Notes: a model not told the origin generated them from the letters alone. A stretch of DNA of 64,000 nucleotides from Mixta sp031457955 (GCF_031457955.1 NZ_JAVDXN010000012.1:38768-102767), one strand, 5' to 3'; shown: positions 1 through 8,623, numbered from the stretch's first letter. Made by a program: numbers and translations.

Positions 1-672
1 CTGTACCTGCCTGCCCTGCTCCAACAGCGAGATCGCCCGCAGGAAACGCAGCCGCTGTCGCCACTCGCTAAAGGACATGCCCAGCTGCGCCTGACAGCGT
101 CGCGCCAGTGTGCGCTCGGTGGTATAAACCTGCTGCGCCCATTGCGCCAGCGTACGGTTATCGCCGGGATGGTTTTCCAGCGCCTGTAGCACCGGCGCCA
201 GATATTTATCATCGGAACGCGGCAGATAGCTCTCCTGCACCGACGCCTGCAGCAGCTGATCCAGCACCACTTCGCACAGGCGCATATCCGCTGCGCGCTG
301 CGGCAGATGCAGCTGACGCGCGGCGAAGTCCGCCATTATCGCTTTCACGATCGGCCCGCTCTGGATCAGGCAGGCCTGCTGCGGCATGCCGACACAGTTT
401 TCCACCGCGATATTAAAGGTCAGCAGCCGGGTATGCTTATGGTTATAGCTGGCGTGTTCAAGTTCAGGCGGGATCCAGACCGGAAACGCCTCAGGCGTCA
501 GCAGACGTTTGCCCTGCGCCTCAATCTGTAACACGTTTCCTTCGACAAAAATCAGCTGCCCCCAGCGATGCGCGTGCGGCAAATATTCCGTCCGGGCGTT
601 GGTCTGCTCATAACGCAGGAAGAAGCGAAAATCGCTGGCAAACGCCGGTTCCTGATACACAAGCTGCACCAT
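1..672 (-). CDS. AraC-family transcriptional regulator (C-terminus cut by window edge)
   Basis: Reading the minus strand from an ATG at 672 gives an open frame that runs off the left edge. The N-terminal part (MVQLVYQEPAFASDF..., then PHAHRWGQLIFVEGN) has the cupin-like shape of an AraC ligand-binding domain. The last visible part (LAQWAQQVYTTERTLARRCQ, then GMSFSEWRQRLRFLRA) is the AraC helix-turn-helix region. About 224 residues are visible, so only the last few tens should be missing. It is divergent from a DMT exporter at 795, an arrangement like E. coli nimR/nimT, and probably controls it through the TGTCCG repeats in the shared promoter region. The effector is unknown. Confidence 0.85.
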   Translation of the reverse strand, partial: MVQLVYQEPAFASDFRFFLRYEQTNARTEYLPHAHRWGQLIFVEGNVLQIEAQGKRLLTPEAFPVWIPPELEHASYNHKHTRLLTFNIAVENCVGMPQQACLIQSGPIVKAIMADFAARQLHLPQRAADMRLCEVVLDQLLQASVQESYLPRSDDKYLAPVLQALENHPGDNRTLAQWAQQVYTTERTLARRCQAQLGMSFSEWRQRLRFLRAISLLEQGRQVQ

Positions 673-701
673 CTCTGCTCCCGGTTGCGCCGAACGTTAA
701 T

Positions 702-758
702 CTGTCCGGTCAGTGATTAATTTTGTCCGATTTTAACTATCCGTTTGAAAACGGACAA
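702..758. promoter_or_regulatory. Candidate AraC-family operator between regulator and exporter
   Basis: The hexamer TGTCCG occurs at 703-708 and 724-729 as a direct repeat with a 21-bp period. Its complement CGGACA lies at 752-757, so TTGTCCG (723-729) and CGGACAA (752-758) form an inverted pair. Direct repeats spaced two helical turns apart in a divergent gap are typical of AraC-family binding sites. Assignment to the flanking regulator is inference. Confidence 0.5.
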
Positions 759-794
759 GCGTACACTGCCCGCCATGAATTCAGACACCATGAA

Positions 795-1679
795 ATGACG
801 ATGAACTACTTGTTTCCCCTGTTTGCAGTCCTGATTTGGTCGGTTAACGCCATTGTCAGCAAGCTTTCCGCTGGCGCGATCGATCCGGCGGCAATCTCTT
901 TCTATCGCTGGGCGCTGGCGTGGCTGGCGCTGACGCCTTTTGTGCTGCCCGCCGTCTGGCGCAACCGCCGCGCGATAGCGCAGGTTTGGTGGAAGCTGCT
1001 GGTACTGGGCCTGTTGGGCATGGTGCTGTATCAGTGTTTAACCTATTACGCGGCGCACAGCGTTACCGCCCTGTTTATGGGCATTCTGAACGCCCTGATT
1101 CCGTTGCTAACGGTGCTGCTAAGCGTGGTGATTTTGCGCGTTGCGCCGACGCTGGGTATTTTGCTGGGCAGTTTGCTCTCGTTTGGCGGGCTTATCTGGC
1201 TGGTTAGCCAGGGGAGTCCGGCGCAGCTGCTGACGCACGGTCTGGGCACCGGCGAGCTGATGATGTTTGCCGCCTCCACCGCCTATGCGCTGTATGGCGT
1301 GCTGACGCGACGCTGGGCGCTGACTCTGCCGGGCTGGCAAAGCCTGTATATGCAGATTTTCTTTGGCGTGCTGCTGTTACTGCCTGGCTTTTTGCACGCG
1401 CCGGATGTCAGCCTTAACGCCCAAAACATACCGCTGGTGCTGTTTGCCGGCATCCCCGCCTCGATTATCGCCCCCTATCTGTGGATTCAGGGCGTGCTGC
1501 GCATCGGCGCCAGCACCACCAGCATTTTTATGAATCTGGTGCCGATCTTTACCGCGGTGATTGCGGTGCTGTTTCTGCATGAAACCCTGCACAGCTATCA
1601 TTTCATCGGCGGCGGCATCACGCTGCTTGGCGTGATAGTGGCGCAACGCCTGCGCACGCCGCTGAAATCAGCGCGCTAA
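795..1679 (+). CDS. DMT-superfamily (EamA) inner-membrane exporter
   Basis: The 294-residue product starts MTMNYLFPLFAVLIWSVNAIVSK and has about ten hydrophobic segments in two EamA halves, the usual drug/metabolite transporter layout. An in-frame TTG at 723 would add 24 polar residues and would place the operator repeats inside the gene, so the ATG at 795 (or 801) is preferred. It is divergent from the AraC-type regulator. The substrate cannot be read from sequence; small metabolites or drugs are usual for the family. A 30-base stem-loop (GGCCGATG/CATCGGCC, 1737-1766) follows the gene but has no clear U-run. Confidence 0.85.
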   Translation: MTMNYLFPLFAVLIWSVNAIVSKLSAGAIDPAAISFYRWALAWLALTPFVLPAVWRNRRAIAQVWWKLLVLGLLGMVLYQCLTYYAAHSVTALFMGILNALIPLLTVLLSVVILRVAPTLGILLGSLLSFGGLIWLVSQGSPAQLLTHGLGTGELMMFAASTAYALYGVLTRRWALTLPGWQSLYMQIFFGVLLLLPGFLHAPDVSLNAQNIPLVLFAGIPASIIAPYLWIQGVLRIGASTTSIFMNLVPIFTAVIAVLFLHETLHSYHFIGGGITLLGVIVAQRLRTPLKSAR

Positions 1680-1901
1680 GCGCGCCAGCATCCCACGGAG
1701 TGAAGGCAATGCTGCCCGCTTTTTCCGCATTTTCAGGGCCGATGTCGCTATGCCTGCGCATCGGCCGGCAATAAACGCCGCCAGCGGTGAATTATCCGGT
1801 CTGATTCCCTACATTTTCCCCGCCAGGATTGGTATCATAACCGACTATTCTATTTTTCCGGCGCGCCCCGGATATTGACCTGCCGTTTTAAGGATTCCGC
1901 C

Positions 1902-2939
1902 ATGCAACCTCTTACTGGCCCCGGCGCGCCCCTGGGCGATCGTACAGCTGTATCTGGCCAGCCCCCTCGCAGCGGCGGCACGCCCGGCGAGCAACCGCTC
2001 TCTCCCGGCCAGCGCACCACGCTGGAACGGTTAGTGGTGCGTATTATGTCGCTCAGCACGTTAAAAGCGCCTGAGCTGTGGGCAGGATTACGCCGTGAGG
2101 TAGGGGTAAAAAACGATGCCGAGCTGCAATCGCGTCATTTTCCTGTCGCGGAAAACTTCCTGAATGGCAAGCTGACGCAGGTACAGAATACGCACGCCAC
2201 GCGCCAGCTGTTGCAACAGCTGACCGACCTGCTGCCGCAGGGCAATAATCGCCAGGCGGTGAGCGACTTTATTCGTCAGCAGTTTGGGCATACGGTGCTC
2301 AGTTCGCTGTCGCAGGATCAGCTGCGTCAGGTGCTGACGATGTTGCAGAACGGCCAGATGACGATTCCGCAGCCGCAGCTGATGCGCAACAGCGATCGCT
2401 CGCTGCTGCCTGCTGAGCATCAAACGCTGAATCAGCAGGTGGTGAAACTGGCGGCGGCAACCGGCGAGCAATCTTCGACCGTTTGGTCATCCGCGCTGAA
2501 GCTGGTGGGCCTGAAAAGCGGCGATCCGATTCCGTCACGCCACTTTCCGCTGCTGACGCAATATTTGCAGGTTCGCCAGACGCTAAGCCAGCAGCATGCG
2601 CCGACGCTGCATATGCTGGAAACGGCTCTGAAGCATCCGCTGGATCACGCGGAACAGCAGATGCTGGAGCAGTATAGCCAGCAGAATTTCCAGGCGACGC
2701 CGCAGACGATCCTGACCACCGCTCAGGCACAGGATCTGCTGAATCTGCTATTTTCGCGCCGTGCTGAACGCATCAGCGAAAGCGAGACGCCGCGCGCCGC
2801 CAGCGATATCCATCCGCAGCCCATCTATAATCCGCTGGTGCCCTGGCTTCCGGCGCCGCTGCAACCGCTGGCCAGGCGACCGGCGCTGGCGGCCTTGATC
2901 GTGCTGCTGGTGATGGGTTTGCTGTGGCTGCTGTTCTGA
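1902..2939 (+). CDS. flk: Flk, regulator of flagellar hook completion
   Basis: The 345-residue protein aligns along its length with E. coli Flk (about 331 aa): a Pro/Gly-rich N-terminus (QPLTGPGAPLGD), the repeated-like blocks RHFPVAENFL and SRHFPLLTQYL, NNRQAVSDFIRQQFG, and a single C-terminal membrane anchor (about residues 325-345). In Salmonella, Flk is an inner-membrane protein that prevents premature secretion of the anti-sigma factor FlgM before hook completion. The ATG at 1902 matches the family start; an upstream in-frame TTG/ATG at 1875 would add nine unconserved residues. Upstream of yfcJ-fabB as in E. coli. Confidence 0.9.
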   Translation: MQPLTGPGAPLGDRTAVSGQPPRSGGTPGEQPLSPGQRTTLERLVVRIMSLSTLKAPELWAGLRREVGVKNDAELQSRHFPVAENFLNGKLTQVQNTHATRQLLQQLTDLLPQGNNRQAVSDFIRQQFGHTVLSSLSQDQLRQVLTMLQNGQMTIPQPQLMRNSDRSLLPAEHQTLNQQVVKLAAATGEQSSTVWSSALKLVGLKSGDPIPSRHFPLLTQYLQVRQTLSQQHAPTLHMLETALKHPLDHAEQQMLEQYSQQNFQATPQTILTTAQAQDLLNLLFSRRAERISESETPRAASDIHPQPIYNPLVPWLPAPLQPLARRPALAALIVLLVMGLLWLLF

Positions 2940-2943
2940 TGAG

Positions 2944-2969
2944 ATTTCCGCGCCGGAACGCGCGGAAAT
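2944..2969. terminator. Stem-loop between convergent flk and yfcJ
   Basis: A 10-bp stem (ATTTCCGCGC/GCGCGGAAAT) with a 6-base loop lies just after flk. It has no strong U-run on either side, so it may be a weak bidirectional terminator. Confidence 0.45.
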
Positions 2970-3031
2970 GATTAACGCGTACACCATCTGACGGCGCGTT
3001 TCTGCTGGCGCAGGTTGTCAGCGACGAGGCG

Positions 3032-4228
3032 TTACGACGCGGATGCGCCTGCCGTTGCCTGACGCCGCATCACCAGCGCCAGCAGCAGGCCAAGCGCAGC
3101 GCAGGCCGCGGCGGCCAGGTAGACCGCGCCATAACCCAGCGAAGTCGCCAGCAGGCCGGTCAACGGCCCGCTGATACCGTAAGCCACATCCTGAAAGGCG
3201 GCGAATCCGCCCAGCGCGGTGCCGCGCACCTGCGGCGCAACGCGTTTTACCACCTCCACGCCCAGCGCCGGAAACACCAATGAACAGCCGCAGCCGGTGA
3301 GCGCCGCGCCCGCCAGCGCCATCCAGCCGTTGACGGCAAATCCCAGCACCATCAGCCCGCCCGCTTCAATCGCCAGCGAGACCATCGCCACGCGCAGGCC
3401 GCCCAGCCGATCGGGCAAACCGCCAAACAGGATGCGCATTAACACAAAAGCGCCGCCAAACGCGCTCAGCGCAAAACCTGCATTGCCCCAGTGACGTTCC
3501 GCAAACCAGAGCGAGGTAAAGGTGCCAATCACGGCAAAGCCCACGCCCTGTAGCGCCAGCGCACTGCCCGGCGACAGGATCTGCCCTACCACGCGCCACA
3601 GCGAAGGCCGCTCGCCGCTTTGCGTCGGAACCGCGCGAATGCCGCTGTTCAATGCCAGCGCGATCAGCGGCAGCACCAGCGCGACGATGCCTAATCCGCT
3701 GAATCCCCAGCGTCCATGGATCCACAGCCCCAGCGGCGCGCCAGCCGCCAGCGCGCCATAAATTGCCATACCGTTCCAGGACATCACCAGGCCAGAGCGC
3801 TTCGGCCCCACCAGTCCCAGCCCCCAGGTCATGTTGCCGGTTAACAGCAGGCTTTCGCCAAATCCCAGCAGCAGGCGTCCCACCACCAGCAGCGCAAATT
3901 TTCCCGCCGCTGGCAGCGCCAGCTGCGCCGCCAGCAGATAGGCGACGCCCACCAGCGCAATCGCCAGCATGCCTTGCTGCGTGGTGATTTTCGCACCGTG
4001 GCGATCGGCGCGTTTCCCCGCCAGCCCGCGCGTGAGCAGCGTGGCGAAAAACTGAATGCCCACCGCCGCGCCAACCATCACGTTGCTGTAGCCCAGTTCC
4101 TGATGCACAAATAGCGGGATCACCGGCAGCGCCAGGCCTGCGGTGAGGTAGGTTAAAAACACAGCGAAGGAGGTGCAGGCGACTAACGCCTTGCTCCGGG
4201 AAGAAGCGGTGATTGTCGTTGCGGACAT
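3032..4228 (-). CDS. yfcJ: MFS transporter YfcJ
   Basis: The 398-residue product has twelve predicted membrane segments and matches the YfcJ/YhhS branch of the major facilitator superfamily (E. coli YfcJ, about 392 aa): start MSATTITASSRSKALVACTSFAVF, then LPVIPLFVHQELGYSN and the loop GKRADRHGAK after TM2, the MFS signature region. Position between flk and fabB is as in E. coli. The substrate is not established; YhhS-type relatives are linked to efflux. Confidence 0.88.
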   Translation of the reverse strand: MSATTITASSRSKALVACTSFAVFLTYLTAGLALPVIPLFVHQELGYSNVMVGAAVGIQFFATLLTRGLAGKRADRHGAKITTQQGMLAIALVGVAYLLAAQLALPAAGKFALLVVGRLLLGFGESLLLTGNMTWGLGLVGPKRSGLVMSWNGMAIYGALAAGAPLGLWIHGRWGFSGLGIVALVLPLIALALNSGIRAVPTQSGERPSLWRVVGQILSPGSALALQGVGFAVIGTFTSLWFAERHWGNAGFALSAFGGAFVLMRILFGGLPDRLGGLRVAMVSLAIEAGGLMVLGFAVNGWMALAGAALTGCGCSLVFPALGVEVVKRVAPQVRGTALGGFAAFQDVAYGISGPLTGLLATSLGYGAVYLAAAACAALGLLLALVMRRQATAGASAS

Positions 4229-4344
4229 GCGTCACGTCTCTCCTGAATATTGCCCGGGCGCGGATTTGTCGCCAGCCGGGCGCTGACAACCGACATTACC
4301 CTCAAGGCGCAGGCAATATGATGTCGATATGGGGTAGCAGACAC

Positions 4345-4373
4345 AAAAAAGCCCGGCTTGCGCCGGGCTTTTT
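4345..4373 (-). terminator. Rho-independent terminator of fabB
   Basis: GCCCGGC/GCCGGGC stem with a short loop, flanked by A6 and T5, so it works in both directions. It lies directly downstream of fabB on the minus strand. Confidence 0.85.
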
Positions 4374-4382
4374 ATGATGCGG

Positions 4383-5600
4383 TTACTGATATTTACGCAG
4401 CGTCAGCGTGGCGTTGGTGCCGCCAAAGCCGAAGCTGTTGGACATCACCGTGGTCAGCTTACGTTCGGTGGCGGTGGTGACGATGTTCATTCCTTCCGCT
4501 ATCGGATCCAGCTCTTCCACGTTGATGCTCGGGGCAATAAAGCCGTGTTCCAGCATCAGCAGGCTATAGATCGCTTCCTGTACGCCCGCCGCGCCCAGCG
4601 AGTGACCGGTCATGGCTTTGGTTGCCGAGATAGCTGGCTGGTTGTCGCCAAACACTTCACGAATCGCGCCCAGCTCTTTCGCATCGCCTACCGGCGTAGA
4701 AGTACCGTGGGTATTGATATAGTCGATTGGGGTATCCACGCCCTGCATCGCCATTTTCATGCAGCGCACTGCGCCTTCGCCAGACGGAGCCACCATATCG
4801 GCACCGTCAGAGGTTGCGCCATAGCCAACGATCTCGGCATAGATATGCGCGCCGCGCGCCAGCGCGTGTTCCAGCTCTTCAACCACAACCATGCCGCCGC
4901 CGCCAGCGATAACGAAGCCGTCGCGGTTCGCATCATAGGTACGGGACGCTTTTTCCGGGGTCTCGTTATAACGGGTAGAAAGCGCGCCCATGGCGTCAAA
5001 TTCGCAGGCCATTTCCCAGCACAGCTCTTCGCCGCCGCCAGCAAAAACGATATCCTGTTTGCCCAGTTGGATCTGCTCTACCGCGTTGCCGATGCAGTGC
5101 GCGGAGGTGGCGCAGGCGGAGCTGATCGAGTAGTTCACACCGTGGATTTTAAACGGCGTTGCCAGGCAGGCAGAAACGCCGGAGGCCATCGCTTTGGTCA
5201 CCACGTACGGGCCGACGGCTTTCAGGCCGCGCGGGCTACGCATCGCATCAGCGCCAAACACCTGGAAGCGCGGAGAACCGCCGCCGGAACCGGCAATCAG
5301 GCCAACACGCGGGTTGCTTTGATAGGTTTCTTCGCTCAGGCCAGCGTCTTTAACCGCTTCAGCCATAGAAAGATAAGCATAAATGGACGCATCACTCATA
5401 AAGCGCACGATTTTGCGATCGATGAGGCCAGTGGTATCGAGCTTAACGTTACCCCAGACGTGACTACGCATGCCGGAATCTTTCATCTCCTGAGAGAAGG
5501 TGATGCCGGAGCGACCTTCACGCAGAGATGCCAGGACTTCTTCCTGGTTGTTGCCAATGCTGGAAACGATCCCCAGGCCAGTAATCACTGCACGTTTCAT
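4383..5600 (-). CDS. fabB: 3-oxoacyl-[acyl-carrier-protein] synthase I
   Basis: Beta-ketoacyl-ACP synthase I elongates acyl-ACP with malonyl-ACP and is essential for unsaturated fatty-acid synthesis. The 405-residue product is nearly identical in pattern to E. coli FabB (406 aa). The nucleophile Cys is near residue 163 in SSACATSAHC, the two catalytic His are in INTHGTSTPVGD and AMTGHSLGAAG, and the Gly-rich end is SNSFGFGGTNATL. The start MKRAVITGLGIVSSIG is at 5600; eight extra in-frame residues upstream are not conserved. FabR- and FadR-type sites lie upstream. Confidence 0.98.
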   Translation of the reverse strand: MKRAVITGLGIVSSIGNNQEEVLASLREGRSGITFSQEMKDSGMRSHVWGNVKLDTTGLIDRKIVRFMSDASIYAYLSMAEAVKDAGLSEETYQSNPRVGLIAGSGGGSPRFQVFGADAMRSPRGLKAVGPYVVTKAMASGVSACLATPFKIHGVNYSISSACATSAHCIGNAVEQIQLGKQDIVFAGGGEELCWEMACEFDAMGALSTRYNETPEKASRTYDANRDGFVIAGGGGMVVVEELEHALARGAHIYAEIVGYGATSDGADMVAPSGEGAVRCMKMAMQGVDTPIDYINTHGTSTPVGDAKELGAIREVFGDNQPAISATKAMTGHSLGAAGVQEAIYSLLMLEHGFIAPSINVEELDPIAEGMNIVTTATERKLTTVMSNSFGFGGTNATLTLRKYQ

Positions 5601-5647
5601 CAAAAATACCTCTTCCATCATCATAATTAGGTTTTGACAGGCACTCT

Positions 5648-5683
5648 AGCTTACACTTGTACGCCGAACAAGTCCGATCAGCA
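5648..5683 (-). promoter_or_regulatory. FabR-type and FadR-type sites upstream of fabB
   Basis: AGCTTACACTTGTACGCC (5648-5665) is an imperfect palindrome resembling the FabR operator of E. coli (consensus near AGCGTACACGTGTTCGCT). It is directly followed by AACAAGTCCGATCAGCA (5667-5683), which matches 12 of 17 positions of a symmetric FadR consensus. The same side-by-side order of FadR and FabR sites is known at E. coli fabB, where FadR activates and FabR represses. Confidence 0.7.
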
Positions 5684-5760
5684 AAATTCTTGTGTAAATT
5701 TGCGTGATGTGACCGCTCTCGCTAAAATCGCGACATTGCCTGATAAGTGAGCCATTCCCG

Positions 5761-7770
5761 TTGAAAAACATCCCGATAGAACATGCAAAACTGGACTGGA
5801 ACGATCAGGGTACACCTGTATCCCGAGAATTTGACGACGTCTATTTTTCTAATCAGAACGGTCTGGAAGAGACGCAGTATGTGTTTCTGGGCGGCAATAA
5901 TCTGCCTGCCCGCTTCGCCACGCATACGCGCGCGCTGTTTGTGGCTGCGGAGACTGGTTTTGGCACCGGCCTTAATTTTCTGACGCTGTGGCACGCGTTT
6001 GATCGCTTTCATCAGGCCCAGCCGCAGGCGACATTGCAGCGTCTGCATTTTATCAGCATGGAAAAATTCCCTCTGACGCAGCAAGATCTGGCTGATGCCC
6101 ACCGACGCTGGCCGGAGCTGGCACCCTACGCAGACCAACTGCGTCAACAGTGGCCGCTGGCCTTGCCGGGCTGTCATCGTTTGCTGCTGGATGGCGGGCG
6201 CGTCACGCTGGATCTCTGGTTTGGCGATGTTAATACGCTTATTCATCATTTTGATGACAGTTTGCAGCGCAGCGTAGACGCCTGGTTTCTGGATGGCTTC
6301 GCGCCGTCAAAAAATCCGGAAATGTGGACGCCCGCGCTGTTTGCGGCCATGGCGCGTCTGGCGCGTGCCGACGGCAGCTTTGCCACCTTTACCGCCGCAG
6401 GCTTTGTCCGGCGTGGACTGGAACAGGCCGGCTTCACGGTGATCCGGCGCAAAGGGTTCGGACACAAGCGCGAAATGCTGTGCGGCACGCTCGCTGATGC
6501 GCCCGCGCTACCCTGCTCCGCGCCCTGGTACGCGCGCACGCCTGCCGCGGGCAACGATATTGCCGTTATCGGCGGCGGTATCGCCAGCATGCTGCTGGCG
6601 CTGGCGCTATTGCGGCGCGGAAAGCAGGTGACGCTTTACTGTGCGGATGACGCACCGGCGCAAAACGCTTCCGGAAATCGTCAGGGCGCGCTCTATCCTC
6701 TGCTTAATCAGCACGACCCGGCGCTGGCACAGTTTTTCCCCGCCGCCTTTAGCTTTGCGCGACGGCTATATGACAGTTTGCCGGTGGCCTTTGCCCATGA
6801 CTGGTGCGGCGTTACGCAGCTGGCGTGGGATCAGAAAAGTCACGATAAAATCCAGCACATGCTGGCGATGGCGCTGCCGGAAGCGCTGGCGCAGGGCGTT
6901 GATACAGCGCAGGCTGAACGGCTGGCGGGCGTGGCGCTTGGCTGCGGCGGCATTCATTATCCCGCCGGTGGCTGGCTGGCTCCGGCGGAGCTGACCACGG
7001 CGCTATTTGCGCTGGCGCAGCAGCAGGGATTGCAGGTTCACTGGCGGCATCGCGTAGTGCAGCTGGAAGAGGCGGATAGCGGCTGGCGACTACAGTTTGC
7101 CGACGCGCCACAGCAGCAGCATCAGAACGTGGTGCTGGCGAACGGTCATGCCATTAGCGCACTGGCGCAAAGCGCGAAGCTGCCGGTCTATCCGGTGAGC
7201 GGCCAGGTCAGCCATATTCCAAGCGTATCCGGCCTGGCTGATTTGCAGCAGGTACTCTGCTATGAAGGCTATCTGACGCCGGTCAGCCCTGAATTTAACA
7301 CGCACTGTATTGGTGCCAGCTATCATCGCGGTGATACTTCGGTGCGCTATCGTGAAGAGGATCAGCAGGAGAATCGTCAGCGGCTGCAACATTGTCTGCC
7401 GGAGTGCGACTGGACGGAGGCGGTGGACGTTAGCGCTGGCGAAGCGCGCAACGGCGTACGCTGTGCCACGCGCGACCATCTGCCGATGGCGGGCAACCTG
7501 CCCGATTATGAAAGGCTGCTCGCCTGCTATGCCGACCTGCCGCGCCAGCGCGACGCCCAGGCAGAGATAACCTCCGCGCCCACATGGTCAGGCCTGTTTG
7601 TGCTGGGCGCGCTGGGCTCGCGCGGCTTATGCAGCGGCCCGCTGGCGGCGGAAGTATTAGCGGCGCAGCTGTGCGACGAGCCGATCCCGCTGGACAGCAA
7701 CACGCTCACCGCCCTGAATCCTAATCGCTACTGGGTACGCAAACTGTTAAAAGGCAAACCGGTGAACTAA
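5761..7770 (+). CDS. mnmC: Bifunctional tRNA mnm5s2U34 biosynthesis protein MnmC
   Basis: MnmC finishes the 5-methylaminomethyl-2-thiouridine at the wobble position of several tRNAs. The N-terminal half is a SAM methyltransferase (GFGTGLNFLTLW near residue 67, WFLDGFAPSKNPEMW); the C-terminal half is an FAD-dependent oxidase that removes the carboxymethyl group (IAVIGGGIASMLLAL near residue 265). Length 669 versus 668 in E. coli. The start is a TTG: MKNIPIEHAKLDWNDQGTPVSREFDDVYFSN aligns from the first residue with E. coli, and no ATG fits. Divergent from fabB. Confidence 0.96.
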   Translation: MKNIPIEHAKLDWNDQGTPVSREFDDVYFSNQNGLEETQYVFLGGNNLPARFATHTRALFVAAETGFGTGLNFLTLWHAFDRFHQAQPQATLQRLHFISMEKFPLTQQDLADAHRRWPELAPYADQLRQQWPLALPGCHRLLLDGGRVTLDLWFGDVNTLIHHFDDSLQRSVDAWFLDGFAPSKNPEMWTPALFAAMARLARADGSFATFTAAGFVRRGLEQAGFTVIRRKGFGHKREMLCGTLADAPALPCSAPWYARTPAAGNDIAVIGGGIASMLLALALLRRGKQVTLYCADDAPAQNASGNRQGALYPLLNQHDPALAQFFPAAFSFARRLYDSLPVAFAHDWCGVTQLAWDQKSHDKIQHMLAMALPEALAQGVDTAQAERLAGVALGCGGIHYPAGGWLAPAELTTALFALAQQQGLQVHWRHRVVQLEEADSGWRLQFADAPQQQHQNVVLANGHAISALAQSAKLPVYPVSGQVSHIPSVSGLADLQQVLCYEGYLTPVSPEFNTHCIGASYHRGDTSVRYREEDQQENRQRLQHCLPECDWTEAVDVSAGEARNGVRCATRDHLPMAGNLPDYERLLACYADLPRQRDAQAEITSAPTWSGLFVLGALGSRGLCSGPLAAEVLAAQLCDEPIPLDSNTLTALNPNRYWVRKLLKGKPVN

Positions 7771-7821
7771 CAGCGCCTGATACATGCAAAAGATGGACTA
7801 ACAGCCATTTGTATCTGAAGG

Positions 7822-7849
7822 AAAAAAGCGGCCAACAAGCCGCTTTTTT
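7822..7849 (+). terminator. Rho-independent terminator of mnmC
   Basis: A6-GCGGC-loop-GCCGC-T6 at 7822-7849. Partial copies of this terminator recur inside the tandem units that follow (GGCCAACAAGCC at 7941-7952, then a T-rich stretch), so the tandem duplication captured terminator sequence. Confidence 0.85.
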
Positions 7850-7854
7850 ATTGT

Positions 7855-8147
7855 GCCGAACGCGACGTTACGCTGAATACAAATTTGCACCGAACGCAAG
7901 GCGCGGGGCGTCCAGGCAAAAGAGTAAAGCGTCCACAAACGGCCAACAAGCCACTTTCTTATTATGCCGAACGCGACGTTACGTTGAATACAAATTTGCA
8001 CTGAACGCAAGGCGCGGGGCGTCCAGGCAGAAGAGTAAAGCGTCCAAAAATCCACTTTTTTATTTTGCCGAACGCGACGTTACGTTGAATACAAATTTAC
8101 ACTGAACGCAAGGCGCGGGGCGTCCAGGCAGAAGAGTAAAGCGTCCC
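7855..8147 (+). repeat. Three-unit tandem repeat carrying half-copies of a structured element
   Basis: The phrase GCCGAACGCGACGTTACG starts at 7855, 7966 and 8067, giving periods of 111 and 101 bp. Each unit continues with AATACAAATTT, GAACGCAAGGCGCGGGGCG, TCCAGGCA and GAAGAGTAAAGCGTCC (the first unit has AAAAGAGTAAAG). The last part of each unit is the left arm and core start of the structured element whose complete copy follows at 8113-8224. Small open frames crossing this region are artefacts of the repeats. No coding gene is seen between 7771 and 8312. Confidence 0.9.
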
Positions 8148-8224
8148 GCGCCATGGATGGCGCGGGCCGAGCTGTCAGGGATGACGTTTGTTGCGTCTTT
8201 ACGATCTGCCTGGACGCCCCGTGC
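8113..8224 (+). repeat. Structured interspersed element, copy A
   Basis: Arms GCGCGGGGCGTCCAGGCAG (8113-8131) and CTGCCTGGACGCCCCGTGC (8206-8224) pair over 19 bp with one G-T wobble. The 74-base core (8132-8205) contains the hairpin CCCGCGCCA/TGGCGCGGG, the hairpin GTCA-GGGA-TGAC and the pair GTAAAG/CTTTAC, which together suggest a multi-branched fold. Copy B on the opposite strand at 20207-20318 has the same core with three differences. It sits between convergent mnmC and yfcL. Confidence 0.85.
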
Positions 8225-8293
8225 GGGCACGGTAGTTGTTTCTCCACGCAGGCACGGTGTGATGTCCCATGCAGGCACAGTATGATTTCCCGC
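8223..8293 (+). repeat. Short tandem array next to copy A
   Basis: Three units of about 23-25 bp begin GCGGGCACGG, GCAGGCACGG and GCAGGCACAG, followed by TAGTTGTTTCTCC, TGTGATGTCCC and TATGATTTCCC. They start at the outer end of the right arm of copy A. Confidence 0.75.
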
Positions 8294-8312
8294 AAAATGC
8301 CAACCAACGCTA

Positions 8313-8594
8313 TCAGGCGGGCTGACGCGCCTGCAAAAACAGATTATCCCACATACCGATCACCAGCGCCTGATCGCGCGGTGAAAGCTCACCGGCAGCA
8401 ATCGCGTTCTGCAAACTATTCTGCACCTGGATTTGTAACGCCTCGGCGGTATGTTCATTGCTCTTTTCCAGCTCCACTACCGCCAGAGTGAGGTGACCGC
8501 GCAGGTAGCCGCTGGCAAACAACTCATCATCGCTGGCATGCTCGACCATATCGTCAATCAGGGCCAGAATACGCGTTTCAAATTCTGCGATCAT
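8313..8594 (-). CDS. yfcL: YfcL family protein
   Basis: The 93-residue protein matches E. coli YfcL (92 aa) nearly from end to end: MIAEFETRILALIDDMVEHASDDELFASGYLRGHLTLAVVELE and ELSPRDQALVIGMWDNLF. It is a small acidic soluble protein without signal peptide or membrane segment. No function is established. It is the last gene of the minus-strand run prmB-aroC-mepA-yfcA-epmC-yfcL, 29 bp after epmC. Confidence 0.92.
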   Translation of the reverse strand: MIAEFETRILALIDDMVEHASDDELFASGYLRGHLTLAVVELEKSNEHTAEALQIQVQNSLQNAIAAGELSPRDQALVIGMWDNLFLQARQPA

Positions 8595-8623
8595 CTCAAT
8601 TCCTCATTAAGTCGCGCCTCCGT

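Noticed and set aside
4374..5630. 418-codon frame opposite fabB
   Set aside because: It is antisense to a highly conserved gene; its His/Ala/Arg-rich translation is typical of a shadow frame in GC-rich codons.
7798..8105. Frames of about 85-98 codons on both strands in the mnmC-yfcL gap
   Set aside because: They are products of the 101-111 bp tandem repeats on both strands and show no family or coding bias.
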